Part shown: positions 32,370 through 41,680 of the stretch, in pieces | Layout of the letters: each line of letters begins with the position of its first letter | Numbering within the stretch: position 1 is the first letter of the stretch | Assembly (NCBI RefSeq): GCF_030285625.1 | Contig: NZ_CP127294.1 | Coordinates: 4,622,501-4,686,500 of the forward strand | Source: Amycolatopsis sp. 2-15 | GTDB lineage: Bacteria > Actinomycetota > Actinomycetes > Mycobacteriales > Pseudonocardiaceae | DNA: 64,000 nt | Direction: 5' to 3' | Translations under genes and position numbers: made by a program | The notes under the pieces: generated by a model | Databases searched by the model: none | Told to the model about the DNA's origin: nothing | What the model saw: the letters and a program-made list of their open reading frames with translations, nothing else

Positions 32370-32947
32370 GCATCGAGATCGCCAACGAGTCGGGTGTCGA
32401 CGTCGACGAGGCGTCGGTCGTCTCGGCCGCGCGCTACGCCCTGGACAAGATGGAGGTCAGCCCGCTCGCCGAGCTGTCCATCCTGCTCGTCACGCTCGAA
32501 GTCATGGAAGACCTGCACGAACGCTGGATGGACCTGCCCGGGCCCACCGACGTGATGGCCTTCCCGATGGACGAGCTCGACTCGTCGCGCCGCCCCGACG
32601 CACCCGACGCGTCGCCGGCACTGCTGGGTGACATCGTGCTGTGCCCGGCGTTCGCGAAGGACCAGGCGAAGACCGCGGGCCACGCGCTGATCGACGAGCT
32701 GCACCTGCTCACCGTCCACGGCGTGCTGCACCTGCTCGGCTACGACCACGCCGAACCGGCCGAGGAACGCGAGATGTTCGGCCTGCAGAAGCGCATCCTG
32801 ACGGAGTTCCAGTCGGCCGTGGCCGAGCTGAACCGGAAGAACGCGCAGCGCAACGCCGACGACCGCGTGCTCGGCATCGCGGGCTTGGACACGCCGGACG
32901 CGGCGACGACCCCGACCGCGGCGAAACCGGTCGAGGAAACCCCCTAG
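32366..32947 (+). CDS. ybeY: Endoribonuclease YbeY
   Basis: Encodes 193 aa. The zinc-binding motif H118-G-V-L-H122-L-L-G-Y-D-H128 is intact. YbeY takes part in 16S rRNA 3'-end maturation and ribosome quality control. It has a C-terminal extension of about 40 residues, Ala/Thr-rich, beyond the usual fold. Coupled to phoH by a 4-nt overlap and followed after 9 nt by the CNNM gene. Confidence 0.95.
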   Translation: MSIEIANESGVDVDEASVVSAARYALDKMEVSPLAELSILLVTLEVMEDLHERWMDLPGPTDVMAFPMDELDSSRRPDAPDASPALLGDIVLCPAFAKDQAKTAGHALIDELHLLTVHGVLHLLGYDHAEPAEEREMFGLQKRILTEFQSAVAELNRKNAQRNADDRVLGIAGLDTPDAATTPTAAKPVEETP

Positions 32948-32956
32948 GCAGCGATC

Positions 32957-34306
32957 ATGGGCAGTCCCACGACACAGCTCGTCGTCGCGGTGGCGCTCGT
33001 GCTGCTGGCGGGAGTGTTCGCGGCGGCCGACGCGGCCGTCAGCACCGTCTCGCAGGCCCGCACCGAAGGGCTCGTGCGCATCGGCCGGGCCGGTGCGCGC
33101 CAGCTCGCCGCCGTCGTCGCTGAGCGCCGCCGCCACATCAACCTGCTCCTGCTGCTGCGCCTCGGCTGCGAGCTCACGGCCACGGTGCTCGTCACCGTGT
33201 CGTTCCTCGCCTGGTTCGGCAAGCTGTGGCTCGCTGTGCTCGTCTCCGCCGTGGTGATGGTGGTGGTGAGCTACGTGCTCATCGGCGTCGGGCCGCGCAC
33301 CATCGGCCGCCAGCACCCCTACCGCGTCGGCACGATGGTCGCCGGGCCGGTGCGGGTCCTCGGCTCGATCCTCGGCCCGCTCTCGCGGCTGCTGATCGTG
33401 ATCGGTAACGCGATCACCCCCGGTCAGGGCTTCCGCGAAGGCCCGTTCACCTCCGAAGTCGAGCTGCGCGAGCTGGTCGACCTCGCGCAGGAACGCGGCG
33501 TGGTCGAGGACTCCGAACGCGAGATGATCCACTCGGTGTTCGAGCTGGGCGACACGATCGCGCGCGAGGTGATGGTGCCGCGCACCGAGATCGTGTGGAT
33601 CGAGCGCACCAAGACCGTGCGCCAGGCGCTCGCGCTCGCCCTGCGCACCGGGTTCACGCGGGTGCCGGTGATCGACGAGTCCGTGGACGACATCGTCGGC
33701 GTGGTCAACATCAAGGACCTGATGCCGGCGTACATGGATCCGGACGGCCCGAGCACCGTCGTGGACCAGGTGATGAACCCGGCGAGCTTCGTGCCCGACT
33801 CCAAGCGGCTCGACGACCTGCTCAAGGAGATGCAGCGCACGCACAACCACATGGCGATCGCGGTCGATGAATACGGCGGCACCGCGGGCCTGCTGACCAT
33901 CGAGGACATCCTCGAGGAGATCGTCGGCGAGATCACCGACGAGTCCGACACCGACGAGCGGCCCGACGTCGAGGAGCTCGAGGGCGGCGCGGTGCGCGTG
34001 TCGTCGCGGCTGAGCGTCGACGACCTCGGTGAGCTGTTCGGAATCGACCTCGAAGACCACGACGTGGAGACCGTGGGCGGGCTGCTCGCGGAACGACTGG
34101 GTAGGGTCCCCCTTCCGGGGGCCGAAGCCGAGGTCGCCGGTCTTCGGCTGTTCGCCGAAGGGGGCAAGGACCGCCGCGGCCGCATGCGGATCACGTCGGT
34201 CGTCGTCCACCCGGCCGACGCGGACGCCGTGACCGAGTCCGGCACGCGCCGGCGCACCCGGGTGCCCCAGCCCGAAGAACGCGACAGGAGAGTCGAACAT
34301 GCCTGA
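32957..34306 (+). CDS. CNNM/HlyC-CorC family membrane protein with CBS domains
   Basis: Encodes 449 aa. A DUF21 transmembrane domain covers about residues 1-175, then a CBS pair (EVMVPRTEIVWIERTKTVRQAL ... VVNIKDLMP) and a CorC/HlyC domain near 345-430. Related CNNM proteins transport or regulate magnesium. The GXXRVPVIDE and HMAIAVDEYGGTAGLLTIEDILEEIVGEI segments are family hallmarks. It lies between ybeY and era as in other actinobacteria and overlaps the next gene by 8 nt. Confidence 0.93.
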   Translation: MGSPTTQLVVAVALVLLAGVFAAADAAVSTVSQARTEGLVRIGRAGARQLAAVVAERRRHINLLLLLRLGCELTATVLVTVSFLAWFGKLWLAVLVSAVVMVVVSYVLIGVGPRTIGRQHPYRVGTMVAGPVRVLGSILGPLSRLLIVIGNAITPGQGFREGPFTSEVELRELVDLAQERGVVEDSEREMIHSVFELGDTIAREVMVPRTEIVWIERTKTVRQALALALRTGFTRVPVIDESVDDIVGVVNIKDLMPAYMDPDGPSTVVDQVMNPASFVPDSKRLDDLLKEMQRTHNHMAIAVDEYGGTAGLLTIEDILEEIVGEITDESDTDERPDVEELEGGAVRVSSRLSVDDLGELFGIDLEDHDVETVGGLLAERLGRVPLPGAEAEVAGLRLFAEGGKDRRGRMRITSVVVHPADADAVTESGTRRRTRVPQPEERDRRVEHA

Positions 34307-34634
34307 CCTCGAGGCCGAGGACCAGAAGCTCGTCACGCTGGCCCGGTCGTCACGCGCCCGCGTCGGCGCCGAGGAGGGCGCGGCCGTGCGCGACACCGAC
34401 GGCCGGACGTACACCGCGGTGACTGTCGACCAGCCCTCGTTCAAGCTCACCGCCGTGCAGGCCGCTGTGGCGGCCGCGCTGTCGAGCGGCGCCGAAGGGC
34501 TCGAGGCGGCGGCCGTGGTGACGGGCGACGCGCTGGTGCAGGAGGCGTCGGTGCACGCGGTGCGTGACGTCGCGAAGACCGCGCCGATCATCCTCGCCGA
34601 CCCGAACGGCGACGTCGTCGAGGTGCTGCGCTGA
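34299..34634 (+). CDS. Cytidine deaminase-like protein without catalytic residues
   Basis: Encodes 111 aa that resemble the cytidine deaminase fold (SSRARVGAEEGAAVRDTDGRTYTAVTVD). The zinc ligands are missing: there is no HAE or CAE motif and no cysteine at all. It is therefore not a deaminase as such. The same kind of small protein is found between CNNM and era genes in related bacteria, suggesting a conserved non-catalytic role. The stop overlaps the era ATG by one base. Confidence 0.8.
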   Translation: MPDLEAEDQKLVTLARSSRARVGAEEGAAVRDTDGRTYTAVTVDQPSFKLTAVQAAVAAALSSGAEGLEAAAVVTGDALVQEASVHAVRDVAKTAPIILADPNGDVVEVLR

Positions 34635-35533
34635 TGGCCGGCGCGCACCGCTCCGGCTTCGCGTGCTTCGTCGGGAGGCCCAACGCGGGCAAGTCGACGC
34701 TCACGAACGCGCTCGTGGGCTCGAAGGTCGCCATCACCTCCAGCAAGCCGCAGACGACCCGGCACGCGATCCGCGGCATCGTGCACCGCGAGGACGCGCA
34801 GCTGGTCATCATCGACACGCCGGGGCTGCACCGCCCGCGCACGCTGCTCGGCCAGCGGCTCAACGACGTGGTGCACGAGACGTGGTCCGAAGTGGACGTC
34901 GTCGGGTTCTGCGTGCCCGCCAACGAAAAGATCGGCCCCGGCGACAAGTTCATCGCCGCGGAGCTGACGAAGATCGCGCAGCGTACCCCGGTGATCGGCG
35001 TGGTCACGAAGACCGACCTGGTGAAGCCCGAGCAGGTGGCCGAGCAGCTGCTGGCGCTGCAGGGCGTGATGGAGTTCGCCGACCTCGTGCCGGTGTCCGC
35101 TGTGGACGGTTTTCAGGTGCAGACGGTCGCCGACCTGCTCGTGGCGCGGCTGCCGGAGGGCCCGCAGCTCTACCCGGGCGGCGAGCTCACCGACGAGCCC
35201 GAGATGACGCTCGTGGCCGAACTGATCCGCGAGGCCGCGCTCGAAGGCGTGCGCGACGAGCTGCCGCACTCCATCGCCGTGACGGTGGAGGAGATGCTGC
35301 CGCGCGAAGGCCGCGACGACCTCGTGGACGTGCACGCGTTCCTGTACGTGGAGCGGCCCAGCCAGAAGGGCATCATCCTCGGGCACAAGGGTGAACGCCT
35401 GCGTGAAGTCGGAGCCGCGGCCCGCAAGCAGATCGAGGGCCTGCTGGGGTCGAAGGTGTACCTCGACCTGCACATCAAGGTGGCCAAGGACTGGCAGCGC
35501 GACCCGAAGCAGTTGCGCCGCCTCGGCTTTTGA
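34634..35533 (+). CDS. era: GTPase Era
   Basis: Encodes 299 aa. G1 is GRPNAGKS (14-21), G3 is DTPG (in IIDTPGLHRPR) and G4 is TKTD. The C-terminal KH domain contains GIILGHKGERLREVGAAARKQIEGLLG. Era binds the 3' end of 16S rRNA and helps assemble the 30S subunit, in keeping with ybeY and rsmE nearby. Confidence 0.97.
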   Translation: MAGAHRSGFACFVGRPNAGKSTLTNALVGSKVAITSSKPQTTRHAIRGIVHREDAQLVIIDTPGLHRPRTLLGQRLNDVVHETWSEVDVVGFCVPANEKIGPGDKFIAAELTKIAQRTPVIGVVTKTDLVKPEQVAEQLLALQGVMEFADLVPVSAVDGFQVQTVADLLVARLPEGPQLYPGGELTDEPEMTLVAELIREAALEGVRDELPHSIAVTVEEMLPREGRDDLVDVHAFLYVERPSQKGIILGHKGERLREVGAAARKQIEGLLGSKVYLDLHIKVAKDWQRDPKQLRRLGF

Positions 35534-35593
35534 CCGGCGGCCGCGGGCGGTAGCGTCAGCACTCTCGCCCACGACCGACAGCAGGGGGACTCG

Positions 35594-35953
35594 ATGACCG
35601 GCCCGTACCCGCCACCCGGCGGGCAGTACCCGCCGCCGCCCGGCGGCCCGTACTACTACGGCGGCCCGCAGCCGAACTTCCCGCCGCCGCCGGACAACCG
35701 GCTCGCGTGGGGCATCCTCACCACGATCTTCTGCTGCCTGCCCCTCGGGATCGTCTCCATCGTGAAGGCCAACGAGGTCAACTCCCTGTGGTACCAGGGC
35801 CGCTTCGCCGAAGCGCAGCACGCCGCGGACCAGGCGGGCAAGTGGGCAATGTGGTCGGCACTGGCGATTCCCATCGGCATCGTGGCGTACCTGCTGGTGG
35901 TGCTGTTCGTGTTCCTGATCGCGGGCACGTCCGCCGGGTTCTGGTCGTCGTGA
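35594..35953 (+). CDS. CD225/dispanin-family membrane protein
   Basis: Encodes 119 aa. A Pro/Gly/Tyr-rich N-terminus (PPPGGQYPPPPGGPYYYGG) precedes two membrane helices with the dispanin signature between them: KANEVNSLWYQGRFAEAQHAADQAGKWA. Function unknown; bacterial members are small membrane proteins that are commonly found with similar genes. The stop overlaps the next gene (GTGA). Confidence 0.85.
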   Translation: MTGPYPPPGGQYPPPPGGPYYYGGPQPNFPPPPDNRLAWGILTTIFCCLPLGIVSIVKANEVNSLWYQGRFAEAQHAADQAGKWAMWSALAIPIGIVAYLLVVLFVFLIAGTSAGFWSS

Positions 35954-36399
35954 GCACCGTCTACACGGGAATCCCGGCGCGGGGCGCGCGAGCCACGGCG
36001 CGGGCGCTGGCCGGCCCGGCGGCGGTGGTCGCGGGGCTCGGCGTGTGCTGCGCGGCCGTGTGGCTCGGCGATCCGACGACACCGGGCGGGCCGTTGCCGG
36101 TGTGCCCCACCAAGTTCCTCTTCGGCATCGACTGTCCGGGTTGCGGCGGCATGCGGATGGCCTACAGCCTCATGCACGGCGACCTCGCCGGCGCCGTGCA
36201 CTACAACGCGGTGGCGCTCGTGTTCGTGGCGCTGTTCGTGTGGAGCGGTGTCGCGTGGACCGTCGGGCGGCTGCGCGGCCGGGCGGTCCGGTCGTGGCTG
36301 CATTGGCGCCGCACGCCGCTCGTGGTGGCGGTGGTGTTCGCGATCTGGTTCGTGGTGCGGAACCTGCCTTTCGCGCCGTTCACCGGCTTGTCGGTCTGA
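35950..36399 (+). CDS. DUF2752 membrane protein
   Basis: Encodes 149 aa. Three hydrophobic helices and the DUF2752 hallmark CPTKFLFGIDCPGCGGMRMAY (a CPxCG-like motif facing the membrane surface) identify the family. DUF2752 genes are frequently adjacent to CD225 genes, as here, where the two overlap by 4 nt. The function is unknown; the paired cysteines might bind metal. Confidence 0.9.
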   Translation: MSTVYTGIPARGARATARALAGPAAVVAGLGVCCAAVWLGDPTTPGGPLPVCPTKFLFGIDCPGCGGMRMAYSLMHGDLAGAVHYNAVALVFVALFVWSGVAWTVGRLRGRAVRSWLHWRRTPLVVAVVFAIWFVVRNLPFAPFTGLSV

Positions 36400-36594
36400 G
36401 TTTTCCTTCCGCCGGAACCGTCTTCGCTTCCCGTTCGTCGTACGGGTTTCGGGCTGCCACCCGGTGCGGACGCCTACGTGGGCCGACCGCGTCCGGACCA
36501 GGTACGCTCCCGCGCACCGGCCCGTCCTCATCGGACTCGGCCGGTTCTCGCGTGCCACCGCGCGCGAGTCAGGACGAGCGAGGGGGAGAACACG

Positions 36595-37824
36595 ATGACC
36601 GATCCCTACGGCCGGCCCATGGGGCAGCCGCAGGGCCAGCCGCCCTTCGGACAACCGCAAGGGCAGCAGCCGTTCGGTGCACCCGGCGGCTTCGGCCAGC
36701 AACCGCCTTCGGGCGGGTTCCCCCAGCAGTCCGGCGGTTTCGGGCAACAGCCCGGTTTCGGACAGCCGGGTCAGGCGCAGCCGGGCTTCGGCCAGCCGGA
36801 CGCGCAGGGCCAGCCGGGCTTCGGACAGCCCGGGTTCGGTCAGCCGCCCGCCGGTGGTTTCGGCCAGCCGCCCGGGTTCGGGCAGCCCGGTGGGTTCGGT
36901 CAGCCGAACCCGTACGGCCCGCCCGGCGGGGGCGCCTATGCGAACTGGGGCCAGCGCGCCGGCGCCTACCTGATCGACTTCGGGCCGTTCCTCGCCGCCA
37001 TCATCATCGCCCTGCTGGTCTCCATCGCCTCGTGGAGCGCCGGGGCGATCATCTACGGGCTCGCGATCTTCGGGAACATCGGCTGGCAGATCTACAACCG
37101 CTGGATCACGGCCGGGAACACGGGGCAGTCGCTCGGCAAGCGCGTCGTCGGCATCAAGCTCGTCAGCGAGGCCACCGGGCAGCCCATCGGCGCCGGCATG
37201 GCGTTCCTGCGCGACCTCGCGCACGTGCTCGACGGCTTCCTCTGCGGCCTCGGTTACCTGTGGCCGCTGTGGGACGACAAGTCGCAGACGTTCTCGGACA
37301 AGATCGTCAGCACGATCGTGGTGCCCGCCGACGCCGCGCCCGCGGGCCAATTCGGGCAGCCGGGCTTCGGCCAGCAGCAGCCCTTCGGTGGCGGGTTCCC
37401 GCCCGCCGGCCAGCACCCGGGTGGGTTCGCCCAGCAGCCCGCCGGGTTCGGGCAGCAGCCGAGTGGGTTCGGCGCGCAGCCCGGGTTCGGGCAGCCGGGT
37501 CAGCCGGCCGCCGGCGGTTTCGGTCAGCCGGGCGAGTTCGGCCAGCCGCCGTCGGGTGGCTTCGGCCAGCCAGGTGCCCCCGCCAATGGCGGGTTCGTGC
37601 AGCCGGTCGCCGAGTCGCCGGGCGCGACCGCGTTCGAGCAGGCCGAGCCCACGCAGATGCTCAAGCCGGGCGGCGCCGCCGCGCAGCCCGAGAGCGGCGC
37701 GTTCGACGGAGCCGAGCGCACGCAGATGCTGCAGCCGGGTTCGCCGGCCGTGGAAGCGCCCGCGCAGCCCGAAGAGACGCAGAAGGTCCAGCCGGGCGAG
37801 TTCGGCCAGCCGCCGCAGCATTGA
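36595..37824 (+). CDS. RDD-family membrane protein with long GFGQP-repeat flanks
   Basis: Encodes 409 aa. Residues 1-115 and 245-360 consist mostly of Gly/Phe/Gln/Pro repeats (GFGQP, GQPPSGGFGQ). In the middle is an RDD domain with the start NWGQRAGAYLIDF, membrane helices, and TAGNTGQSLGKRVVGIKLV. The tail carries two TQMLxPG segments that resemble FHA-binding phospho-threonine motifs (EPTQMLKPGG, ERTQMLQPGS). The ATG at 36595 follows GAGGGGG. The repeats suggest a flexible, perhaps phase-separating, domain; the function is unknown. Confidence 0.85.
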   Translation: MTDPYGRPMGQPQGQPPFGQPQGQQPFGAPGGFGQQPPSGGFPQQSGGFGQQPGFGQPGQAQPGFGQPDAQGQPGFGQPGFGQPPAGGFGQPPGFGQPGGFGQPNPYGPPGGGAYANWGQRAGAYLIDFGPFLAAIIIALLVSIASWSAGAIIYGLAIFGNIGWQIYNRWITAGNTGQSLGKRVVGIKLVSEATGQPIGAGMAFLRDLAHVLDGFLCGLGYLWPLWDDKSQTFSDKIVSTIVVPADAAPAGQFGQPGFGQQQPFGGGFPPAGQHPGGFAQQPAGFGQQPSGFGAQPGFGQPGQPAAGGFGQPGEFGQPPSGGFGQPGAPANGGFVQPVAESPGATAFEQAEPTQMLKPGGAAAQPESGAFDGAERTQMLQPGSPAVEAPAQPEETQKVQPGEFGQPPQH

Positions 37825-37945
37825 CCCGCGAAGCTGCTGCACTGATCGACATCGCCGGGCCGCGGCTTCGATCGGGCAGGGGCGCGGAGCAAGACCCGCG
37901 GCGGGGGGAGCTCGCCGGAAGCACGAGGAGTTTGGGGAACCAGTC

Positions 37946-38413
37946 ATGACCAATCCGTACGGTCAGCCGCAGCCGCCCTACGGCCAGCAGCCGTATGGCA
38001 CGCCGTCCGGCCCGATGCCGACGCCCTACGGCCAGCAAGGCCAGTACGGCCAGCAGGGTCAGTACGGCCAGCAGGCGCCGTTCGGGCAGCCCGGTTACGG
38101 CCCCGGCATGGGGATGCCGCCGGGTGGCGACATCAACGCCATCAAGGAGTACAAGGGCTGGGCGATCGGCTGCATCTTCCTGATGTGGATCCTCGCGATC
38201 TTCGCGATCATGAAGTCCAACGAGGTCCGCACCTTCAAGATGCAGGGCAACTACGCGATGGCCCAGCAGGCGTCGCAGACCACGAAGACGCTGTGCCTGA
38301 TCGCCACGATCGTCGGCGGCATCGGCTACGCGCTCGCGATCACGTTCCTCATCATCGGGATCGTCGCGGCGACCACGGTCACCACGTACTGCACCGGTTA
38401 CTACGGCTGTTGA
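37946..38413 (+). CDS. CD225/dispanin-family membrane protein with YGQQ repeats
   Basis: Encodes 155 aa. The first 60 residues are Tyr/Gly/Gln-rich repeats (YGQQGQYGQQGQYGQQ), then two membrane helices with a dispanin-like loop (KSNEVRTFKMQGNYAMAQQASQTTKT). It is a second CD225-type protein in the same cluster, similar in design to the one at 35594. The last residues contain three cysteines (CTGYYGC preceded by C in TTYC). Function unknown. Confidence 0.85.
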   Translation: MTNPYGQPQPPYGQQPYGTPSGPMPTPYGQQGQYGQQGQYGQQAPFGQPGYGPGMGMPPGGDINAIKEYKGWAIGCIFLMWILAIFAIMKSNEVRTFKMQGNYAMAQQASQTTKTLCLIATIVGGIGYALAITFLIIGIVAATTVTTYCTGYYGC

Positions 38414-38470
38414 CGCGCTGAACCAGGGTGTCACCGCCCCGGCGTCGCCCGGAAGTGGGACGATGTCGGG

Positions 38471-39232
38471 GTGGTGAACCTCTACCGCGACACCGGAGTG
38501 GTGCTGCGCACGCACAAGCTGGGTGAGGCCGACCGGATCGTCACCCTGCTGACCCGCCGGCACGGGAAGGTCCGTGCCGTGGCCAAGGGCGTGCGCCGCA
38601 CCTCGTCGCGGTTCGGGGCCCGGCTGGAGCCCTTCGGGCACGTGGACGTGCAGTTCTACACCGGCCGCACGCTCGACGTGATCACCCAGGTCGAGACCGT
38701 GGACGCGTTCGCGCTGCCGCTGGTCGCCGACTACCAGCGCTACACCGCGGCGAGCGCGATCGCCGAGACCGCCGACCGGCTCTCGGCCGAAGAGGGCGAG
38801 CCGGTCCTGAAGCTGTACCTGCTGGTCGTGGGCGCGTTGCGCGCGCTCGCGGGCGGCGAACGCGACGCCTCCCTCGTTCTCGACGCGTTCTTCCTGCGGG
38901 CCATGGCCTACGCCGGCTGGGCGCCCGCCATCACCGAGTGCGCCCGCTGCGGCCTGCCCGGCCCGCACGCCGCGTTCAACGTGGCCGCCGGCGGCTCGAT
39001 GTGCCCGGACTGCCGCATCGCGGGTTCCGTGCACCCCGCGCCCGAGGTGCTCACCCTGCTCGAAGCCCTGTTGCACGGCGAATGGCCGGTGGCGGAGGCC
39101 TCGCACGGTGTGACCCGGCGTGACGCGTCGGGCCTGGTGGCGGCTCACCTGCAGTGGCACCTCGAACGCCAGCTGCGTTCTCTTCCACTGGTCGAAAGGC
39201 GTGCCCGGGAGACCGTGACACCGGCCAAGTAG
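38471..39232 (+). CDS. recO: DNA repair protein RecO
   Basis: Encodes 253 aa. An N-terminal OB-fold ([41 protein letters not shown]) is followed by helices and a zinc site built from CARCG and CPDC (near residues 157-180). RecO loads RecA on SSB-coated DNA with RecR. GTG 38474 is an alternative start with little change. Confidence 0.95.
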   Translation: MVNLYRDTGVVLRTHKLGEADRIVTLLTRRHGKVRAVAKGVRRTSSRFGARLEPFGHVDVQFYTGRTLDVITQVETVDAFALPLVADYQRYTAASAIAETADRLSAEEGEPVLKLYLLVVGALRALAGGERDASLVLDAFFLRAMAYAGWAPAITECARCGLPGPHAAFNVAAGGSMCPDCRIAGSVHPAPEVLTLLEALLHGEWPVAEASHGVTRRDASGLVAAHLQWHLERQLRSLPLVERRARETVTPAK

Positions 39233-39275
39233 GGTCTTGCGCGTAGGAAATTTTCACTCTTCCAGGAGGCGCGAA

Positions 39276-40112
39276 GTGCTGCGCAGGGGACGCGAGGTCC
39301 GGGCGTCGGGGTACGAGCTGCGGGCACCGGAGCCGCACCCGTCGGGAGCCAGGCCACCGGAGATCCCGAAGGATCTCGTGCCGAAGCACGTGGCGCTGGT
39401 GATGGACGGCAACGGGCGCTGGGCCAACCAGCGCGGCCTGCCCCGCATCGAGGGCCACAAGCGCGGCGAGGCCGTGATGATCGATGTGGCCAGCGGCGCC
39501 GTCGAGCTCGGCGTGAAGTGGCTTTCGGTCTACGCGTTCTCCACGGAGAATTGGAAGCGCAGCCCGGAGGAGGTGCGCTTCCTCATGGGCTTCAACCGCG
39601 ACACCATCCGGCGCCAGGTCGACTACCTGGGCTCGATCGGCGTGCGCATCCGCTGGGCGGGGCGGCGGCCGAAGCTGTGGGCCAGCGTGATCAAGGAGCT
39701 GCAGGTCGCGGAAGAGAAGACCAAGAACAACACCAGGCTCAACATGACGATGTGCGTCAACTACGGCGGCCGCGCCGAGCTGGGCGACGCGATGCGCCGG
39801 ATCGGCCAGGACGTGGCCGCGGGCAAGCTCAACCCGGACAAGATCGACGAGCGCACGATCGGGAAGTACCTGTACCAGCCCGAGATGCCCGACGTCGATC
39901 TATTCCTGCGGCCCTCGGGCGAGCAGCGGACGTCGAACTTCATGCTGTGGCAGTCGGCGTACGCGGAGATGGTCTACCAGGACACGCTCTTCCCCGACTT
40001 CGACCGGATGCACCTGTGGAACGCGTGCCTCGAGTTCGCCAAGCGTGACCGCCGGTTCGGTGCCGCGGTCGACCAGGCGGAAGCCGAGCGCGCGGCCGGG
40101 GAAGCGTCGTGA
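39276..40112 (+). CDS. uppS: Isoprenyl transferase (undecaprenyl/decaprenyl diphosphate synthase)
   Basis: Encodes 278 aa of the cis-prenyltransferase family. [23 protein letters not shown] carries the catalytic Asp and phosphate-binding residues, [15 protein letters not shown] follows, and the C-terminal [20 protein letters not shown] contains the conserved Arg and Ser. It makes the lipid carrier for cell-wall synthesis. The GTG at 39276 has AGGAGG 6 nt upstream. It overlaps the next gene by 4 nt. Confidence 0.95.
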   Translation: MLRRGREVRASGYELRAPEPHPSGARPPEIPKDLVPKHVALVMDGNGRWANQRGLPRIEGHKRGEAVMIDVASGAVELGVKWLSVYAFSTENWKRSPEEVRFLMGFNRDTIRRQVDYLGSIGVRIRWAGRRPKLWASVIKELQVAEEKTKNNTRLNMTMCVNYGGRAELGDAMRRIGQDVAAGKLNPDKIDERTIGKYLYQPEMPDVDLFLRPSGEQRTSNFMLWQSAYAEMVYQDTLFPDFDRMHLWNACLEFAKRDRRFGAAVDQAEAERAAGEAS

Positions 40113-40531
40113 GTACTTCCGAGGCGGCCGACACGGCCGCGCTGCTCGCGCTCGCGCGCGAGGCCCTGGAGCGCTACCTCGACGTGCACGTGGACGACGA
40201 CGGCGCGATCACCTTCCGCCACGCCGAGGTTCCGTGCGTCATCCAGGCCACGCGCCTGGCCGACGGGCTCACGGTGCTGAGCCTGACCTGCGTGGTCGCG
40301 TGGGACCTGCCCGACAACCCGGCGATCGCCGTCGCCGTGGCCGAACGCGCGGGGCAGGGCCTGTTCGGCACGCTCGGTGTCGGCCACACCGACAGCGGGG
40401 TCGACGTGACACTGCGCTACGCGTTCCCGGCCGAGGGCATGGACCCGTCGGCGCTGGGCACGTTGCTGATGCTCGTGGTCTCCACCGCGTCGCAGCTGCG
40501 GACGGAACTGCCGGGGCTGGGCCAGGACTGA
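40109..40531 (+). CDS. YbjN-like/T3SS chaperone-fold protein
   Basis: Encodes 140 aa with an alpha/beta chaperone-like fold ([32 protein letters not shown] pattern). It resembles YbjN-domain proteins, which are small, cytosolic and of unknown role. The GTG start overlaps the uppS stop (GTGA), and the position after uppS is conserved in actinobacteria. A hairpin follows immediately. Confidence 0.75.
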   Translation: MSTSEAADTAALLALAREALERYLDVHVDDDGAITFRHAEVPCVIQATRLADGLTVLSLTCVVAWDLPDNPAIAVAVAERAGQGLFGTLGVGHTDSGVDVTLRYAFPAEGMDPSALGTLLMLVVSTASQLRTELPGLGQD

Positions 40532-40532
40532 C

Positions 40533-40570
40533 GTTCGCGCCCTGCTTGTCCGGTTGACGGGGGCGCGAAC
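40533..40570 (+). terminator. Stem-loop after the uppS operon
   Basis: GTTCGCGCCC (40533-40542) and GGGCGCGAAC (40561-40570) form a perfect 10-bp stem with an 18-nt loop. It starts 1 nt after the YbjN-like stop and lacks a T-tract, common for actinobacterial terminators. Confidence 0.6.
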
Positions 40571-40660
40571 GGCGGATTCGGGCCGAAATCGGTCCGAGCG
40601 GTCCCCTCGCGCTGTGTCCCGCTGGGATTGCGACGGTGCCGACTGGCATCATCGGGCCTC

Positions 40661-41680
40661 GTGAAAACCCTTGTCGACAACGCGCCCGAGCAGAAGCGGC
40701 GCGCGCGGCGGATCCGGGTCAGCTCGATCGAGATCCTCTGCGCGGTGCTGCTCGTTGCGATCCTCGCGCAGGGCCGGTTGCAGGACCTGTTCGACGTGCC
40801 CGCGCTGCGCACGGGCTCGACGGTGTTTGTGGCCGTGTGTGTGCAGGCGCTGCCGTTCCTCGTGCTCGGCGTGCTGATCAGCGGTGCGATCGCCGCGTTC
40901 GTGCCCGCGCGGGTGCTGGAACGCGTGCTGCCGAAGCGCGCGGGCGCGGCGGTGGGGGTCGCCGGGCTCGCCGGTGTCGCGCTGCCGGGGTGCGAGTGCG
41001 CGTCCGTGCCGGTGGCGCGGCGGCTGATCGGCCAGGGGGTCGCGCCGGCCGCGGCGCTCACCTTCCTGCTGGCCGCGCCCGCGGTGAACCCGGTGGTGCT
41101 GGTGGCCACGGCCGTCGCGTTCCCCGGGCGGCCGGAGATGGTGCTGGCGCGCTTTCTCGGTTCGCTCGCGACGTCGATGGTGATGGGCTGGATCTGGGCC
41201 CGCTGGGGCAAGCTCTCGTGGATCACCGAACGCGCGTTGCGGCGGCTGCCCGACGTCGAGCCGGGACAGCGCTGGAAGGTCTTCGCGGAGACGGCGCGCA
41301 CGGATCTCGTCGAGGCCGGCGGATTTCTGGTCTTGGGGGCGCTGATCTCGGCGACGCTCAACGTGCTCGTGCCCGCTCAGTGGTTCGGGGTGCTGGCGGA
41401 CCAGGTCGTGGTCGGCGTGATCGTGATGGCGGTGCTGGCCGTGGTGCTCGCGCTGTGCAGTGAGGCCGACGCGTTCGTGGCCGCCTCGCTCACGGCGGTG
41501 CCGCTGCTGCCGAAGCTCGTGTTCCTCGTGGTCGGCCCGGCGATCGACGTGAAGCTGTTCGCGCTGCAGGCCGGCACGTTCGGGAAGTCGTTCGCGGTGC
41601 GGTTCGCGCCGGTGACGTTCGTGGTGGCGCTGGCGTGCGGCACGGTCGTGGGCGCGTTGCTGCTGGGGGGTGCGCGATGA
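40661..41680 (+). CDS. UPF0718/COG0701 permease
   Basis: Encodes 339 aa with about eight to ten membrane helices. Hallmarks are LPGCECASVPVARRL near residue 107, LAAPAVNPVVLVATAVAF, and LCSEADAFVAASL. Members act with TIGR03943 proteins, and this pair is coupled to the next gene by ATGA. In several bacteria the pair belongs to zinc-responsive regulons; zur is the next gene, which supports that reading. Transported species unproven. Confidence 0.88.
   Translation: MKTLVDNAPEQKRRARRIRVSSIEILCAVLLVAILAQGRLQDLFDVPALRTGSTVFVAVCVQALPFLVLGVLISGAIAAFVPARVLERVLPKRAGAAVGVAGLAGVALPGCECASVPVARRLIGQGVAPAAALTFLLAAPAVNPVVLVATAVAFPGRPEMVLARFLGSLATSMVMGWIWARWGKLSWITERALRRLPDVEPGQRWKVFAETARTDLVEAGGFLVLGALISATLNVLVPAQWFGVLADQVVVGVIVMAVLAVVLALCSEADAFVAASLTAVPLLPKLVFLVVGPAIDVKLFALQAGTFGKSFAVRFAPVTFVVALACGTVVGALLLGGAR

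Noticed and set aside
32957..34306. Hemolysin annotation for the CNNM protein
   Set aside because: The hemolysin name is historical; domains indicate a DUF21/CBS/CorC membrane protein linked to ion homeostasis.
32021..36082. 1353-codon minus-strand frame
   Set aside because: Antisense shadow across phoH to the CD225 genes, typical of high-GC third positions.
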